A stretch of 39,045 nt of DNA from an uncultured Lachnospiraceae bacterium (GCA_910584115.1 CAJTYN010000008.1:1-39045), one strand, 5' to 3'; positions 22,848 to 31,193 are shown, numbered from the stretch's first letter. The notes: generated from the letters alone by a model not told the origin. Program-made: numbers and translations.

Positions 22848-23317
22848 TATGGCTCCCCGCCGGCGATCCGATATCCCCGGTAGATCTGCTCCAGCAGGAT
22901 GACCCGCATGAGCTGGTGGGGATAGGTCATCTGGGAAAAACTCAGCGCCAGGTCGGATCTTCCCGTTATATTTTTCCCCAGTCCCAGGGAGCCGCCGATG
23001 ATGAAGACGATATGACTCACGCCCTGGACGGCCAGGCTGCTCATCATTTGGGAAAATCCCTCAGAGGTGTACTGCCTGCCCTCGATCTGTAAAGTGATGA
23101 CGTAGGCGTCTTTGGGAAGATGCCGCAGCAGCCGTTCGCCTTCTTTTTCCAGGATCAGGCTCTTTGCCGCCGCCCCCAGCGGGTCGGGCGTCTTCTCATC
23201 AGCGACTTCTGTGATCGCGAGTTTACAGTAACGCCCCAGGCGCTTGGCGTATTCCCCTATCGCCTCCCTCAGATAGCTCTCTTTGATCTTCCCCACCGCG
23301 AGCACCGTCACGCGCAT
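22838..23317 (-). CDS. rlmH: 23S rRNA (pseudouridine1915-N3)-methyltransferase RlmH
   Basis: 159 residues, the standard length. RlmH methylates N3 of pseudouridine 1915 in helix 69 of 23S rRNA, using SAM, on the assembled 70S ribosome. The SPOUT (trefoil-knot) fold shows VTVLAVGKIKESYLREAIGEYAKRL at the N-terminus, FIIGGSLGLG in the SAM site, and the family C-terminus SFSQMTYPHQLMRVILLEQIYRGYRI ending PYHK. The ATG at 23315-23317 has AGGAG upstream; an ATG nine codons earlier is less suitable. It is the last gene of the uppP-ftsK-zinc ribbon-rlmH row, 19 bp after the preceding gene. Confidence 0.96.
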   Translation of the reverse strand: MRVTVLAVGKIKESYLREAIGEYAKRLGRYCKLAITEVADEKTPDPLGAAAKSLILEKEGERLLRHLPKDAYVITLQIEGRQYTSEGFSQMMSSLAVQGVSHIVFIIGGSLGLGKNITGRSDLALSFSQMTYPHQLMRVILLEQIYRGYRIAGGEPYHK

Positions 23318-23336
23318 CTCATCCTCTCCTTTTCTC

Positions 23337-24401
23337 TCACTCATACAGGCAATAGTACCGGCTGGCCACCTCGCTCACCCTGTCATTGACTCCGATCAGG
23401 ACTGCGTAAAAAGTATGTTCCCCTACGGGCATCTTCACCGGTGCTTTATACTCCGTGCTGCTCTCGGTGGGGATCTCGTCAAATGCATAGTACGCCTTAA
23501 AACCGTCCGGGACTTTTACCGTGATCTGCGTATCCCCGTCATACGTGCCGGAAACGGGCCAGATCTTCGGCGCCTCCGGTTCTTTCGGGATCACCGTGTA
23601 TTTCCGGTAGATCACATCGCTGGTGAGGCCATAGGCATTGACTCCCAGCACATACACCTCCGTAGTGCCCTCGCCGATGGGAAACGGCCCCTGATAGAGG
23701 GGACTCTCCCGGGTGGGCGTGCTCCCATCCAATGTATAATGATACTGGACACCCTCCTGCTCCGCGATGGAGACTTTTATCTGATCGTCGTAGACCCCGG
23801 TCTGCGGCCGGATATCCGGATCGTCGCACAGATAATGGGCAAACGACTCCCGCACAGCCTGGGAAGCCGGATCTCGGATCAGCCGCTTGATCTTCTCCGG
23901 CTGATCCGTCTTCTCGTATAGGCTGATCAGCCGTTCATGATAGGCCGGGCTGTCCAGATGCTCCTGCAGACCCCCCTCCATCACCTTTACGGCGCCTTCA
24001 AGGTCCCCCTGCTCTTCCAGCACTTGGGAGAGCAGGATCGCCGCTTTCCCTTTCTCCGGGCTGATCGTCAGGGCTTTGTCCGCATACTCCAGCGCACGTT
24101 CATGATCCTTTTCTTTATAGGCATGCCGGGCAAGGCTGTACTGGACGAGGTACGAGTGGTCCATACACCAGAGGATGCAGACGCATACACCCAGGATGCC
24201 TAAGAGGATCAGCATCCGGATCTTTTTCTTCTGTTTTTTTTCCAGGCGCTCTTTTTTTCGGATGAGCATCTGGCTCCTGCTGGCTTTCTGCATCAGTGTC
24301 TCGACGGTATTGTATTCGGACACCCAGTGGATCTCCTGCAGGCATTTTGGACAATACAGACTGCCCTTTTCCACCTCTGCATGACATTTTGGACATTTCA
24401 T
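23337..24401 (-). CDS. zinc-ribbon, membrane-anchored TPR protein with two chitobiase-type C-terminal domains
   Basis: 354 residues from the second in-frame ATG (AGGA 7 nt upstream). The N-terminal zinc ribbon (CPKCH...YCPKC, about 2-22) is cytoplasmic; a basic stretch (KKERLEKKQKKKIR) precedes one membrane helix (MLILLGILGVCVCILWC, about 62-80). Outside follow TPR-like repeats (YSLARHAYKEKDHERALEYADKAL, AAILLSQVLEEQGDLEGAVKV), then two beta-sandwich modules of the CHB_HEX_C_1 type (YHYTLDGSTPTRESPLYQGP and a second after PVSGTYDGDTQITV). The order is seen in uncharacterised Clostridia proteins; the role is unknown. It lies between ftsK and rlmH in one operon-like row. Confidence 0.75.
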   Translation of the reverse strand: MKCPKCHAEVEKGSLYCPKCLQEIHWVSEYNTVETLMQKASRSQMLIRKKERLEKKQKKKIRMLILLGILGVCVCILWCMDHSYLVQYSLARHAYKEKDHERALEYADKALTISPEKGKAAILLSQVLEEQGDLEGAVKVMEGGLQEHLDSPAYHERLISLYEKTDQPEKIKRLIRDPASQAVRESFAHYLCDDPDIRPQTGVYDDQIKVSIAEQEGVQYHYTLDGSTPTRESPLYQGPFPIGEGTTEVYVLGVNAYGLTSDVIYRKYTVIPKEPEAPKIWPVSGTYDGDTQITVKVPDGFKAYYAFDEIPTESSTEYKAPVKMPVGEHTFYAVLIGVNDRVSEVASRYYCLYE

Positions 24402-24416
24402 ATCCATATCCTCATA

Positions 24417-26801
24417 CTAGTCCTTGATCAGCTCCTCGAATTCCTCCGCCGTCATGAGGACCTTGCGCGGCTTCGTCCCTTCCTCCGGGCCGACCACATT
24501 TGCCTGAAAAAGCTGGTCCATGACCCTGGCCGCCCGGTTGAACCCGATCTTGAAGGCCCTCTGGAGCATCCCGATCGACGCTTTATCCTTGTCGATGATC
24601 AGCCTCCCCGCGTCCGCGAAGTAGGCGTCCCGCTCCTCGCCCTGAGACGAGGCGGCGGTCCCTTTGGCCGTGGCCGTGACGATCTTCTCCTGCATCTGCT
24701 CATCACAGACAGCCTGCGGATTCTCTTTCGCTAAAAATCCCACCACGTTGCTCACCTCTTCATCAGATACGAACGCCCCCTGCAGACGGGCCGGTTTCTG
24801 GTATCCCTGGGGATAGAAGAGCATGTCGCCTTTTCCCAGGAGTTTTTCCGCCCCGTTCATATCCAAGATCGTACGGGAATCCACACCGGAGGAAACTGCA
24901 AACGCGATCCTGGAAGGCATGTTCGCCTTGATCAGGCCGGTGATGACGTTTACCGAAGGACGCTGGGTGGCGATGATCAGATGGATCCCCGCCGCCCGGG
25001 CGAGCTGAGCCAGGCGGCAGATCGCATCTTCCACTTCCCCCGGCGCCACCATCATCAGATCCGCCAGCTCGTCCACGATGATCACGATCTGGGGCATAGG
25101 CTTGGGCGGCTCTTCTTCCTCGGGGAATGTCATCCCCTGGATCTTCTGGTTGTAATCCGACAGGTTGCGGACATTATACTCCGCAAAAGTATTGTAGCGC
25201 TGCGTCATCTCCGCGACGGCCCAGTTCAACGCCCCGGCGGCTTTCTTCGGATCCGTCACCACCGGGATCAACAGATGCGGGATCCCGTTATAGACACTCA
25301 GCTCCACCACTTTCGGATCCACCATGATCAGCTTCACCTGATCCGGCCTTGCTTTATATAAGATGCTCATGATCAGCGTGTTGATGCAGACGGATTTACC
25401 GGATCCCGTCGCCCCCGCGATGAGCAGATGGGGCATCTTGGCGATATCGGTGATCACCGCCTTGCCCGCGATGTCCTTGCCCGCCGCGAAGGACAGGCTG
25501 GACTCCGCCTCCTGAAATTCCTGTGACTGCAGAAGGTCCCTGAGCATCACCGCACTGTTTTCCTTATTCGGTACTTCGATGCCCACCGCCGCTTTTCCCG
25601 GTATGGGTGCTTCGATGCGGATGTCCGCCGTGGCCAGGTTCAGTTTGATATCGTCGGCGAGCCCTACGATCTTGCTGACTTTCACGCCCTGTTCCGGCTG
25701 CAGCTCGTAACGGGTGACCGTGGGCCCGCAGCTCACATTGACCACCGTCACATTGACCCCAAAATCATGCAGCGTCCCCTGCAGCTTCGCGGCTGTCTCC
25801 CGCAGATACTGTTCCGTGTCCCCGCCTTTGATGCGTTTGCCCTTTTTCAGCAGGGAAAAGGGCGGCAGTCTGTAGGCCGGACTCTCCGCCGCGCCCTCTG
25901 GCCAGACCACAGGCTGCACCGGCTCCTCTTTCTCATCCTGCCCGTCACTCGCCTGCGCCTCTCCGCCGTGCCGGGCCTCAAAGGAGAGCTGGACAGTCTC
26001 CTCCATGGACTTCCCATCCGGCTTTTTGTCTTTTTTTTGTTTTTCCCGGACGACTTCTCTCACCGGCTCCGGCTCCTCGGATGGCTCCTCTTGTGCATCG
26101 TCCGTGTCGGGCACGGTCAGCTCCACATTGACCGGGAGCAGCTCCGAGGCGTCCCGCCTGCGTCCCCTCCGGGTGGACTTCTCCGGTCTTTCCACAGACG
26201 CGGACGAGGCTCTCGGCGCTCTCTTTTTCACCGGACGGGAGAGTTCTTTCGGCCCAAAGAGGATCTTCCGGCAAAAACCAAAAAAAGACCTCTGGGTGAT
26301 CAAGATCAAAAAGATGATCTCCCCGATGATCAGCAGGATGTAGGCCCCGAGCACGCCGAACGCCAGACAGAAGCCCTTGCTGAGCACCCCGCCGATCACA
26401 CCGCCGCCTGCCTGCGTATCCGCCGAAAAGAGATAATACCGCCCCAGCTCCCAGGACGAGGTGTCCCCCTGGGTGAGGAGCTGAAAGAGCGCGCACAGAA
26501 AGCACAGGAATAAGACCCCGGCCGTGAGCTTCTTGTACACCAGCGGATCGTCTCTGTTGACGACCAGGGCGGATACGCCCACGAACAAGAAGAACGGGAA
26601 CACATACGAGACCATCCCAAAGACCCCGAAGAGACAGTCACTGAGCGCGTTTCCCAGAAAGCCCCCCAGCCCCAGATCACTGATCAGGAGGATGATCGAG
26701 ACGGCCAGCGCGGCCAGTATCGTGATCTCCCCCGCGTACGTGGCCCGGGCATTCTTCTTTTTCTTTTTTCTCCTTCTCGTCTTCGTCCTCGTCGCTGCCA
26801 T
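24417..26801 (-). CDS. ftsK: DNA translocase FtsK/SpoIIIE
   Basis: 794 residues. Four membrane helices in the first 170 residues anchor it at the septum, a charged linker (185-310) follows, then the alpha/beta motor: Walker A GATGSGKS (463-470), Walker B QIVIIVDELADLM, and RPSVNVITGLIKANMPSRIAF. The C-terminal winged-helix gamma domain (ASIGMLQRAFKIGFNRAARVMDQL) reads polar KOPS/SRS-type sites. It pumps chromosomal DNA through the division or sporulation septum using ATP. GGAGGGGAG precedes the ATG; uppP ends 10 bp upstream. Length matches Firmicutes SpoIIIE. Together with spoIIGA/sigE it supports a sporulating lifestyle. Confidence 0.96.
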   Translation of the reverse strand: MAATRTKTRRRKKKKKNARATYAGEITILAALAVSIILLISDLGLGGFLGNALSDCLFGVFGMVSYVFPFFLFVGVSALVVNRDDPLVYKKLTAGVLFLCFLCALFQLLTQGDTSSWELGRYYLFSADTQAGGGVIGGVLSKGFCLAFGVLGAYILLIIGEIIFLILITQRSFFGFCRKILFGPKELSRPVKKRAPRASSASVERPEKSTRRGRRRDASELLPVNVELTVPDTDDAQEEPSEEPEPVREVVREKQKKDKKPDGKSMEETVQLSFEARHGGEAQASDGQDEKEEPVQPVVWPEGAAESPAYRLPPFSLLKKGKRIKGGDTEQYLRETAAKLQGTLHDFGVNVTVVNVSCGPTVTRYELQPEQGVKVSKIVGLADDIKLNLATADIRIEAPIPGKAAVGIEVPNKENSAVMLRDLLQSQEFQEAESSLSFAAGKDIAGKAVITDIAKMPHLLIAGATGSGKSVCINTLIMSILYKARPDQVKLIMVDPKVVELSVYNGIPHLLIPVVTDPKKAAGALNWAVAEMTQRYNTFAEYNVRNLSDYNQKIQGMTFPEEEEPPKPMPQIVIIVDELADLMMVAPGEVEDAICRLAQLARAAGIHLIIATQRPSVNVITGLIKANMPSRIAFAVSSGVDSRTILDMNGAEKLLGKGDMLFYPQGYQKPARLQGAFVSDEEVSNVVGFLAKENPQAVCDEQMQEKIVTATAKGTAASSQGEERDAYFADAGRLIIDKDKASIGMLQRAFKIGFNRAARVMDQLFQANVVGPEEGTKPRKVLMTAEEFEELIKD

Positions 26802-26811
26802 ATCTCCCCTC

Positions 26812-27687
26812 CTACTTCACAAACTCACACACGATCGCCACGATCCCCAGCAGAAAGCTGTAAAGAGCAGATCCCCTGAACCGTGCCCTCTGCAGATACC
26901 GGACCACAGGCCGGATCAGGAGAAAGCCCGTGATCCCGGCCGCCAATGCCCCGCAGAGATAAGTACCGGCCAGCCGCCCCGTCATCGACGATTCCCCCAG
27001 ATGCATGAGCTCCAGGATCAGTGCCCCGCCGATCGCCGGTATGGCCGTCAGAAACGTAAATTTCACAGCCACCTTCCTGTTCAGGCCGCACAGCAGCCCC
27101 ACGGCCATCGACACACCCACCCTTGAGATCCCCGGAAAAGCCGCCATGCCCTGGCAGATGCCCATCCATATAGCGCAGTCGCAGGTCATATCCTTGGGGA
27201 TCTTCTCCCCTTTTGCGATATGATCGATCACCAGCAGCAAGATCGCGGAGATCATCGACCCGATCCCGATCGCCAGCAGATTGCCGAACGCGATCTGCAC
27301 CAGCCGTCTGGACAGCATCCCTAAGATGGCCATGGGGATGGCCGCCGTCAGGAGCATCAGGGTCAGCTTCCGGTAATTATTCCCACTGATCTTCTGATAA
27401 CGCTTGTCCGCCCCTGTCTTCTTATTTTCTATAAAGATCCTCATATTTGTGATCAGATCCATGCAGATGAGGATCATCTCCGCCGCCACCTTCGTCACGT
27501 CCCTCCAAAAATAGACTATGACCGCGAGCAGCGTCGCCGCATGCAGGAGCACCTCAAAAAAGATCTCTTCCGTGCCGGAATGCACCCACATGTTCTCGAG
27601 CAGCCCGGTATGGCCAGAACTGCTCAACGGCAAAAACTCTGTGATCCCATGCACGATCCCGATCAGCATCGTCCGAATAAAATCCAT
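26812..27687 (-). CDS. uppP: undecaprenyl-diphosphatase UppP (BacA family)
   Basis: 291 residues with about eight membrane helices. UppP removes a phosphate from undecaprenyl pyrophosphate, recycling the lipid carrier of peptidoglycan synthesis; overproduction gives bacitracin resistance. Motif 1 is intact: GITEFLPLSSSGH at 14-26 (Glu, Ser and His of the active site). Motif 2 reads FPGISRVGVSMAVGLLCGL, keeping the essential Arg but with Val in place of the usual Ser of P-G-x-S-R-S-G. It has its own promoter and leads into ftsK after 10 bp. The zinc of bacitracin action and the nearby ABC module are functionally related themes but not linked in sequence. Confidence 0.9.
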   Translation of the reverse strand: MDFIRTMLIGIVHGITEFLPLSSSGHTGLLENMWVHSGTEEIFFEVLLHAATLLAVIVYFWRDVTKVAAEMILICMDLITNMRIFIENKKTGADKRYQKISGNNYRKLTLMLLTAAIPMAILGMLSRRLVQIAFGNLLAIGIGSMISAILLLVIDHIAKGEKIPKDMTCDCAIWMGICQGMAAFPGISRVGVSMAVGLLCGLNRKVAVKFTFLTAIPAIGGALILELMHLGESSMTGRLAGTYLCGALAAGITGFLLIRPVVRYLQRARFRGSALYSFLLGIVAIVCEFVK

Positions 27688-27723
27688 CGTCCCCTCCGTT
27701 TTTCATATGTAACATATCCAATC

Positions 27724-27752
27724 ATTATAGCATAAGACGTACAAAAAAACAA
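27724..27752 (-). promoter_or_regulatory. promoter of uppP-ftsK
   Basis: Minus strand TTGTTT (27747-27752), 17-bp spacer ending TGC (extended -10), TATAAT (27724-27729), about 35 bp before the uppP ATG. The -35 overlaps the 3' end of the tepA terminator. Confidence 0.65.
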
Positions 27753-27783
27753 ACCGCAGAATTTATCCGATCCCACAGTCTGT
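27743..27783 (-). terminator. terminator of tepA
   Basis: Minus strand ACAGACTGTGG and CTGCGGTTTGT pair over 11 bp with several G-T pairs around a 13-nt loop, followed by TTTTTT. It lies 13 bp after the tepA stop. Confidence 0.55.
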
Positions 27784-27795
27784 TCTCCTTGCTCC

Positions 27796-28524
27796 CTATT
27801 CTTGCTGTTTTTCTCTGTGCTCTTTCTCCTCGATCAGGGCGTAGAGTTTTTTCAGCGCCTGGCTGATGCCGCCCACCTCGTCGATCAGTCCCTCCCGGAC
27901 CGCCTCCTCTCCTTCCAGCATCGTCCCCACGTCTTTGACCAGCTGGGACGTATCCAGCATCAGTTCCTCCAGCCGTTCCTTCGTGATGTTGGAATGTTCC
28001 GAGACAAAGCCGGTGATGCGGTCCTGGGTCTTCTCCATGTTCCGGTAGCTCTGCGCCACGCCGATGAACATGCCGTTGCTGCGCACCGGATGCACCACCA
28101 TCGTAGCGCTGGGAACGATGAACGTATGATCCGCGGACACCGCCAGCGGCACGCCAATGGAATGCCCGCCGCCCAAGACCAGTGAGACTGTGGGCTTGCT
28201 CAGCGACGCGATCATCTCCGCGATGGCCAGTCCCGCTTCCACATCCCCGCCCACTGTATTTAAGAGCACCAGAAGGCCGTCGATCTTCTCATCATCCTCG
28301 ATCATGGCCAGCTTTGGCAGCACATGTTCATATTTGGTCGTCTTGCTCTGGCTGGCGGCGGACTCGTGGCCCTCTACCTCGCCGATGATCGTCAGCAGGT
28401 GGATGTGCTGCCTCTCCTCATTGGCGTCCAGCGTCACCTGCCCCGTGTCCTCGATCTGTTTATCCTGGCTCTCCTCTTTTTCCAGATTTTCCAAAGGATC
28501 CAATTTCTGTTTTTCCTCTGCCAT
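27796..28524 (-). CDS. tepA: ClpP-like serine protease TepA (translocation-enhancing protein)
   Basis: 242 residues. ClpP/crotonase-fold peptidase: HLLTIIGEVEGH, LLNTVGGDVEAGLAIAEMI (oxyanion loop), catalytic Ser122 in GGGHSIGVPLAVSADHTF and His145 in TMVVHPVRSNG. The charged N-terminus is variable. TepA (YmfB) of Bacillus subtilis lies upstream of spoIIIE and was reported to speed degradation of signal peptides and thereby secretion. Here too it precedes ftsK, with uppP in between. There is no signal peptide; it probably acts at the cytoplasmic face. The ribosome binding site AGGAGG is inside a 7-bp hairpin (28533-28556), so translation may be structure-controlled. Confidence 0.9.
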   Translation of the reverse strand: MAEEKQKLDPLENLEKEESQDKQIEDTGQVTLDANEERQHIHLLTIIGEVEGHESAASQSKTTKYEHVLPKLAMIEDDEKIDGLLVLLNTVGGDVEAGLAIAEMIASLSKPTVSLVLGGGHSIGVPLAVSADHTFIVPSATMVVHPVRSNGMFIGVAQSYRNMEKTQDRITGFVSEHSNITKERLEELMLDTSQLVKDVGTMLEGEEAVREGLIDEVGGISQALKKLYALIEEKEHREKQQE

Positions 28525-28531
28525 ACAAACA

Positions 28532-28556
28532 CCTCCTGGATCATGATGCCCAGGAG
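28532..28556 (-). promoter_or_regulatory. hairpin that covers the tepA ribosome binding site
   Basis: CTCCTGG (28550-28556 complement) pairs with CCAGGAG (28533-28539 complement) across a 10-nt loop on the minus strand; the 3' arm is the Shine-Dalgarno AGGAGG, 7 nt before the tepA ATG. Confidence 0.55.
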
Positions 28557-28698
28557 AAGGCTTTTTTATGTACGCATCCGTCCCTTTTTTGAAACGAGGA
28601 TCCTCCGCCCGTCCTCTATTTTTAATAAAAAATTATCATAAATAAAAATAATTATTAAAAGCCTATTGCAGATCCGGTAAACTGATGATAGAATAGAA
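28557..28698. other. A+T-rich divergent intergenic region between tepA and nfnA
   Basis: Contains a perfect palindrome GAGGATCCTC (28596-28605) and a long A/T tract (28618-28660) with a -10-like TATGAT on the minus strand (28635-28640) that may serve tepA, without a convincing -35. I see no gene here. Confidence 0.4.
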
Positions 28699-28727
28699 TT
28701 GAAACAACTCCTCTGATACGGTAAAAT
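28699..28727 (+). promoter_or_regulatory. promoter of nfnA-nfnB
   Basis: TTGAAA (28699-28704), 17-bp spacer, TAAAAT (28722-28727), predicting a leader of about 110 nt. Confidence 0.6.
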
Positions 28728-28736
28728 AGGTGTATC

Positions 28737-28782
28737 GCCAGATCCGCGCCTGCCGATCCTGATGAGCAGACACCGATCTGGC
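28737..28782 (+). promoter_or_regulatory. leader hairpin of the nfn transcript
   Basis: GCCAGATC (28737-28744) and GATCTGGC (28775-28782) form a perfect 8-bp stem near the predicted 5' end of the mRNA, enclosing 30 nt. It is not followed by a T-run, so it is not a terminator; it could stabilise the transcript or bind a regulator. Confidence 0.4.
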
Positions 28783-28843
28783 ATGTTTCTTGCTATGTTC
28801 TATCGTGTAAAACAGGAAGTAAAGGAGGTCTTAGAGACAAGAC

Positions 28844-29734
28844 ATGTACAAGATCATAAAGGCAGAGTGCCTGGCAGAAAAGATCTATCTGATGGAAGTG
28901 GAAGCGCCCCGGACGTCCGCTGCCTGCCTGCCGGGCCAGTTTGTCATCGTAAAGATGGACGAGGTGGGCGAGCGGATCCCGCTGACGATCTGCGACTACG
29001 ACCGCGCCAAAGGAACGGTCACGATCGTATTCCAGTCCGTCGGCGCATCCACCACACGGATGGCCGCATTAAGGGAAGGGGACGCTTTCCAGGACTTCGC
29101 CGGACCACTGGGAAACCCTTCAGAATTCATCGGGGAGGATCTGATGAGCCTCCGTCAAAAAAAGATCCTCTTCGTAGCCGGAGGCGTGGGCGCCGCTCCC
29201 GTCTATCCCCAGGTAAAATGGCTGCACGCACAGGGGATCGGCGCGGATGTGATCATCGGCGCAAAGACGAAGGACGCCCTAATCCTGGAAAAACAGATGC
29301 GGGACGTGGCCGGTGACTTATACATAGCCACAGACGACGGCTCCTACGGGACCCATGGCATGGTGACCAGCGTGCTGGAGGATCTGGTCACGAAACAACA
29401 GAAACACTACGACATCTGCGTGGCGATCGGCCCCCTGGTGATGATGAAATTTACCGCCCTCCTGACGAAAAAACTGGGCATCCCCACGATCGTCAGCATG
29501 AATCCGATCATGGTGGACGGGACGGGCATGTGCGGCGCCTGCCGCCTCCATGTGGGCGATACGATCAAGTTCGCCTGTGTGGACGGCCCGGAATTTGACG
29601 GCCATCTGGTGGATTTTGACGAGGCGATCATGCGCCAGCGCATCTACCAGACAGAAGAAGGGCGGGCCATGTTAAGACTTACCGAAGGCGCGACGCATCA
29701 CGGCGGCTGCGGACAATGTGGAGGTGAAGGATGA
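28844..29734 (+). CDS. nfnA: NfnA-type ferredoxin:NADP+ oxidoreductase subunit alpha (FAD/NAD-binding)
   Basis: 296 residues. Flavin domain (RIPLTICDYDRAKGTVTIVFQSVG), pyridine-nucleotide domain (FVAGGVGAAPVYPQVKWLHAQG; TDDGSYGTHGMVTSVL), and the C-terminal [2Fe-2S] ligands in GTGMCGACRLHVGDTIKFACVDGPEFDGH. The family (PyrK-like, SudB/NfnA) pairs with a GltD-like partner. NfnAB in Clostridium kluyveri and Thermotoga couples NADH and reduced ferredoxin oxidation to NADP+ reduction by flavin-based electron bifurcation. The adjacent nfnB overlaps by 4 bp (ATGA), supporting one complex. The same proteins are often annotated as sulfide dehydrogenase or glutamate synthase subunits; no large glutamate synthase subunit is nearby. 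AAAGGAGG precedes the ATG. Confidence 0.9.
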   Translation: MYKIIKAECLAEKIYLMEVEAPRTSAACLPGQFVIVKMDEVGERIPLTICDYDRAKGTVTIVFQSVGASTTRMAALREGDAFQDFAGPLGNPSEFIGEDLMSLRQKKILFVAGGVGAAPVYPQVKWLHAQGIGADVIIGAKTKDALILEKQMRDVAGDLYIATDDGSYGTHGMVTSVLEDLVTKQQKHYDICVAIGPLVMMKFTALLTKKLGIPTIVSMNPIMVDGTGMCGACRLHVGDTIKFACVDGPEFDGHLVDFDEAIMRQRIYQTEEGRAMLRLTEGATHHGGCGQCGGEG

Positions 29735-31131
29735 TGGGACAGGATATGCTGCACAAGATCCCCGTCAGGGAACAGGACCCGAAAGTGCGGGCGACGAATT
29801 TTGAGGAAGTCTGCTTAGGCTACAACGAGGAAGAAGCCGTAGAGGAAGCCGCGCGCTGCTTAGGCTGCAAACGGGCGAAATGCATCGAGGGATGCCCGGT
29901 GTCCATCGACATCCCGTCATTTATCGCCCAGGTCAAAGAAAGAGACTTCGCGAAAGCCGCCGAGGTGATCGCCCAGTCCTCCGCGCTCCCGGCCGTCTGC
30001 GGACGGGTCTGTCCACAGGAATCCCAATGCGAGGGCGTCTGCGTCCGCGGGAAAAAGGGCGAACCCGTCTCCATCGGCAAGCTGGAACGCTTCGTGGCCG
30101 ACTGGTCCCGGGAACACGGCGTGACACCGACGCCGCCTGAGAAGACCAACGGCCTCAAGGTCGCCGTCATCGGCGCAGGACCCGCAGGACTGACCTGCGC
30201 GGGCGACCTGGCCAGGCTGGGCTATGAGGTCACGATCTTCGAGGCGCTCCACGAGCCTGGCGGCGTCCTCACCTACGGGATCCCGGAATTCCGTCTGCCC
30301 AAGGAAAAAGTCGTCCAGAAAGAGATTGACAACGTGCGCCGTCTGGGCGTGAAGATCGAGACGAATGTGATCATCGGAAGGTCCGTGACCATCGACAAGC
30401 TGATGGACGAGGAAGGCTTCTCCGCCGTCTTCATCGGTTCGGGCGCCGGACTCCCCCGCTTCATGGGCATCCCCGGTGAGAGCGCCAACGGCGTATTTTC
30501 CGCCAATGAGTTCCTCACCCGGAATAACCTGATGAAGGCTTTCCGTGAGGACTACGACACCCCCATCTGGAAGGGAAAAGATGTAGTCGTCGTCGGAGGA
30601 GGCAACGTGGCCATGGATGCCGCCCGTACGGCGCTGCGCTTAGGCGCGAAGACCTGGATCGTCTACCGGAGGAGCGAAGCCGAGCTCCCGGCCCGGGTGG
30701 AGGAAGTCCACCATGCAAAGGAGGAAGGCGTCATCTTCCGGCTGCTCACGAACCCGGTGGAGATCCTGGTGGATGAGAACGCCTGTGTCAAAGGCATGAT
30801 CGTGCGCAAGATGGAACTGGGCGAGCCGGATAGCTCCGGCAGGAGGCGCCCGGTGGAGATCCCCGGATCCGACTATGAGATTGCCTGCGATACGGTCATC
30901 ATGTCCCTGGGCACATCCCCCAATCCGCTGATCGCGGGGACCTCCAAGGGACTGGATGTAGACCGCCGCGGCTGTATCATCGCCGACGGCGCGGGACAGA
31001 CCAGCCGGGAAGGCGTGTTCGCCGGCGGCGACGCGGTGACCGGGGCCGCTACGGTGATCCTGGCCATGGAAGCCGGAAAGGCCGGGGCGAAAGGGATCCA
31101 TGAATACTTGAGCCAAAAACGATCACGCTAA
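29731..31131 (+). CDS. nfnB: NfnB-type ferredoxin:NADP+ oxidoreductase subunit beta (GltD-like)
   Basis: 466 residues. N-terminal iron-sulfur region with CLGCKRAKCIEGCPV and CGRVCPQESQCEGVC (about 48-105, ligands for [4Fe-4S] clusters), FAD site VAVIGAGPAGLTCAGDLARLGYEVTIFE, the GGVLTYGIPEFRLPK motif, NADP(H) site VVVVGGGNVAMDAARTALRLGA with YRRSEAELPAR, and C-terminal FAD contact GVFAGGDAVTGAATVILAMEAG (each listed in pieces as seen). In NfnB the second FAD is the bifurcating cofactor. This subunit alone is also the small subunit of NADPH glutamate synthase, but the immediate NfnA partner favours Nfn. Followed by a strong terminator. Confidence 0.9.
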   Translation: MMGQDMLHKIPVREQDPKVRATNFEEVCLGYNEEEAVEEAARCLGCKRAKCIEGCPVSIDIPSFIAQVKERDFAKAAEVIAQSSALPAVCGRVCPQESQCEGVCVRGKKGEPVSIGKLERFVADWSREHGVTPTPPEKTNGLKVAVIGAGPAGLTCAGDLARLGYEVTIFEALHEPGGVLTYGIPEFRLPKEKVVQKEIDNVRRLGVKIETNVIIGRSVTIDKLMDEEGFSAVFIGSGAGLPRFMGIPGESANGVFSANEFLTRNNLMKAFREDYDTPIWKGKDVVVVGGGNVAMDAARTALRLGAKTWIVYRRSEAELPARVEEVHHAKEEGVIFRLLTNPVEILVDENACVKGMIVRKMELGEPDSSGRRRPVEIPGSDYEIACDTVIMSLGTSPNPLIAGTSKGLDVDRRGCIIADGAGQTSREGVFAGGDAVTGAATVILAMEAGKAGAKGIHEYLSQKRSR

Positions 31132-31147
31132 GACACCATACAGACAC

Positions 31148-31193
31148 AGAGCCGGCAGACCTGTCAATGACCAAGGTCTGTCGGCTCTCTTTT
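31148..31193 (+). terminator. terminator after nfnB
   Basis: AGAGCCGGCAGACCT (31148-31162) and AGGTCTGTCGGCTCT (31174-31188) form a 15-bp stem with one wobble and an 11-nt loop, followed by CTTTT. It abuts the converging WYL gene and may be bidirectional. Confidence 0.85.

Noticed and set aside
28759..28766. CTGATGAG, resembling the hammerhead ribozyme core
   Set aside because: The required GAA element and the other core strands with stems II and III are not found at the right places; the 8-mer alone is expected by chance.
28762..29316. 184-codon plus-strand frame overlapping nfnA
   Set aside because: Another frame of nfnA; Arg/Gly-rich with no family resemblance, while nfnA shows full domain signatures and a good ribosome binding site.
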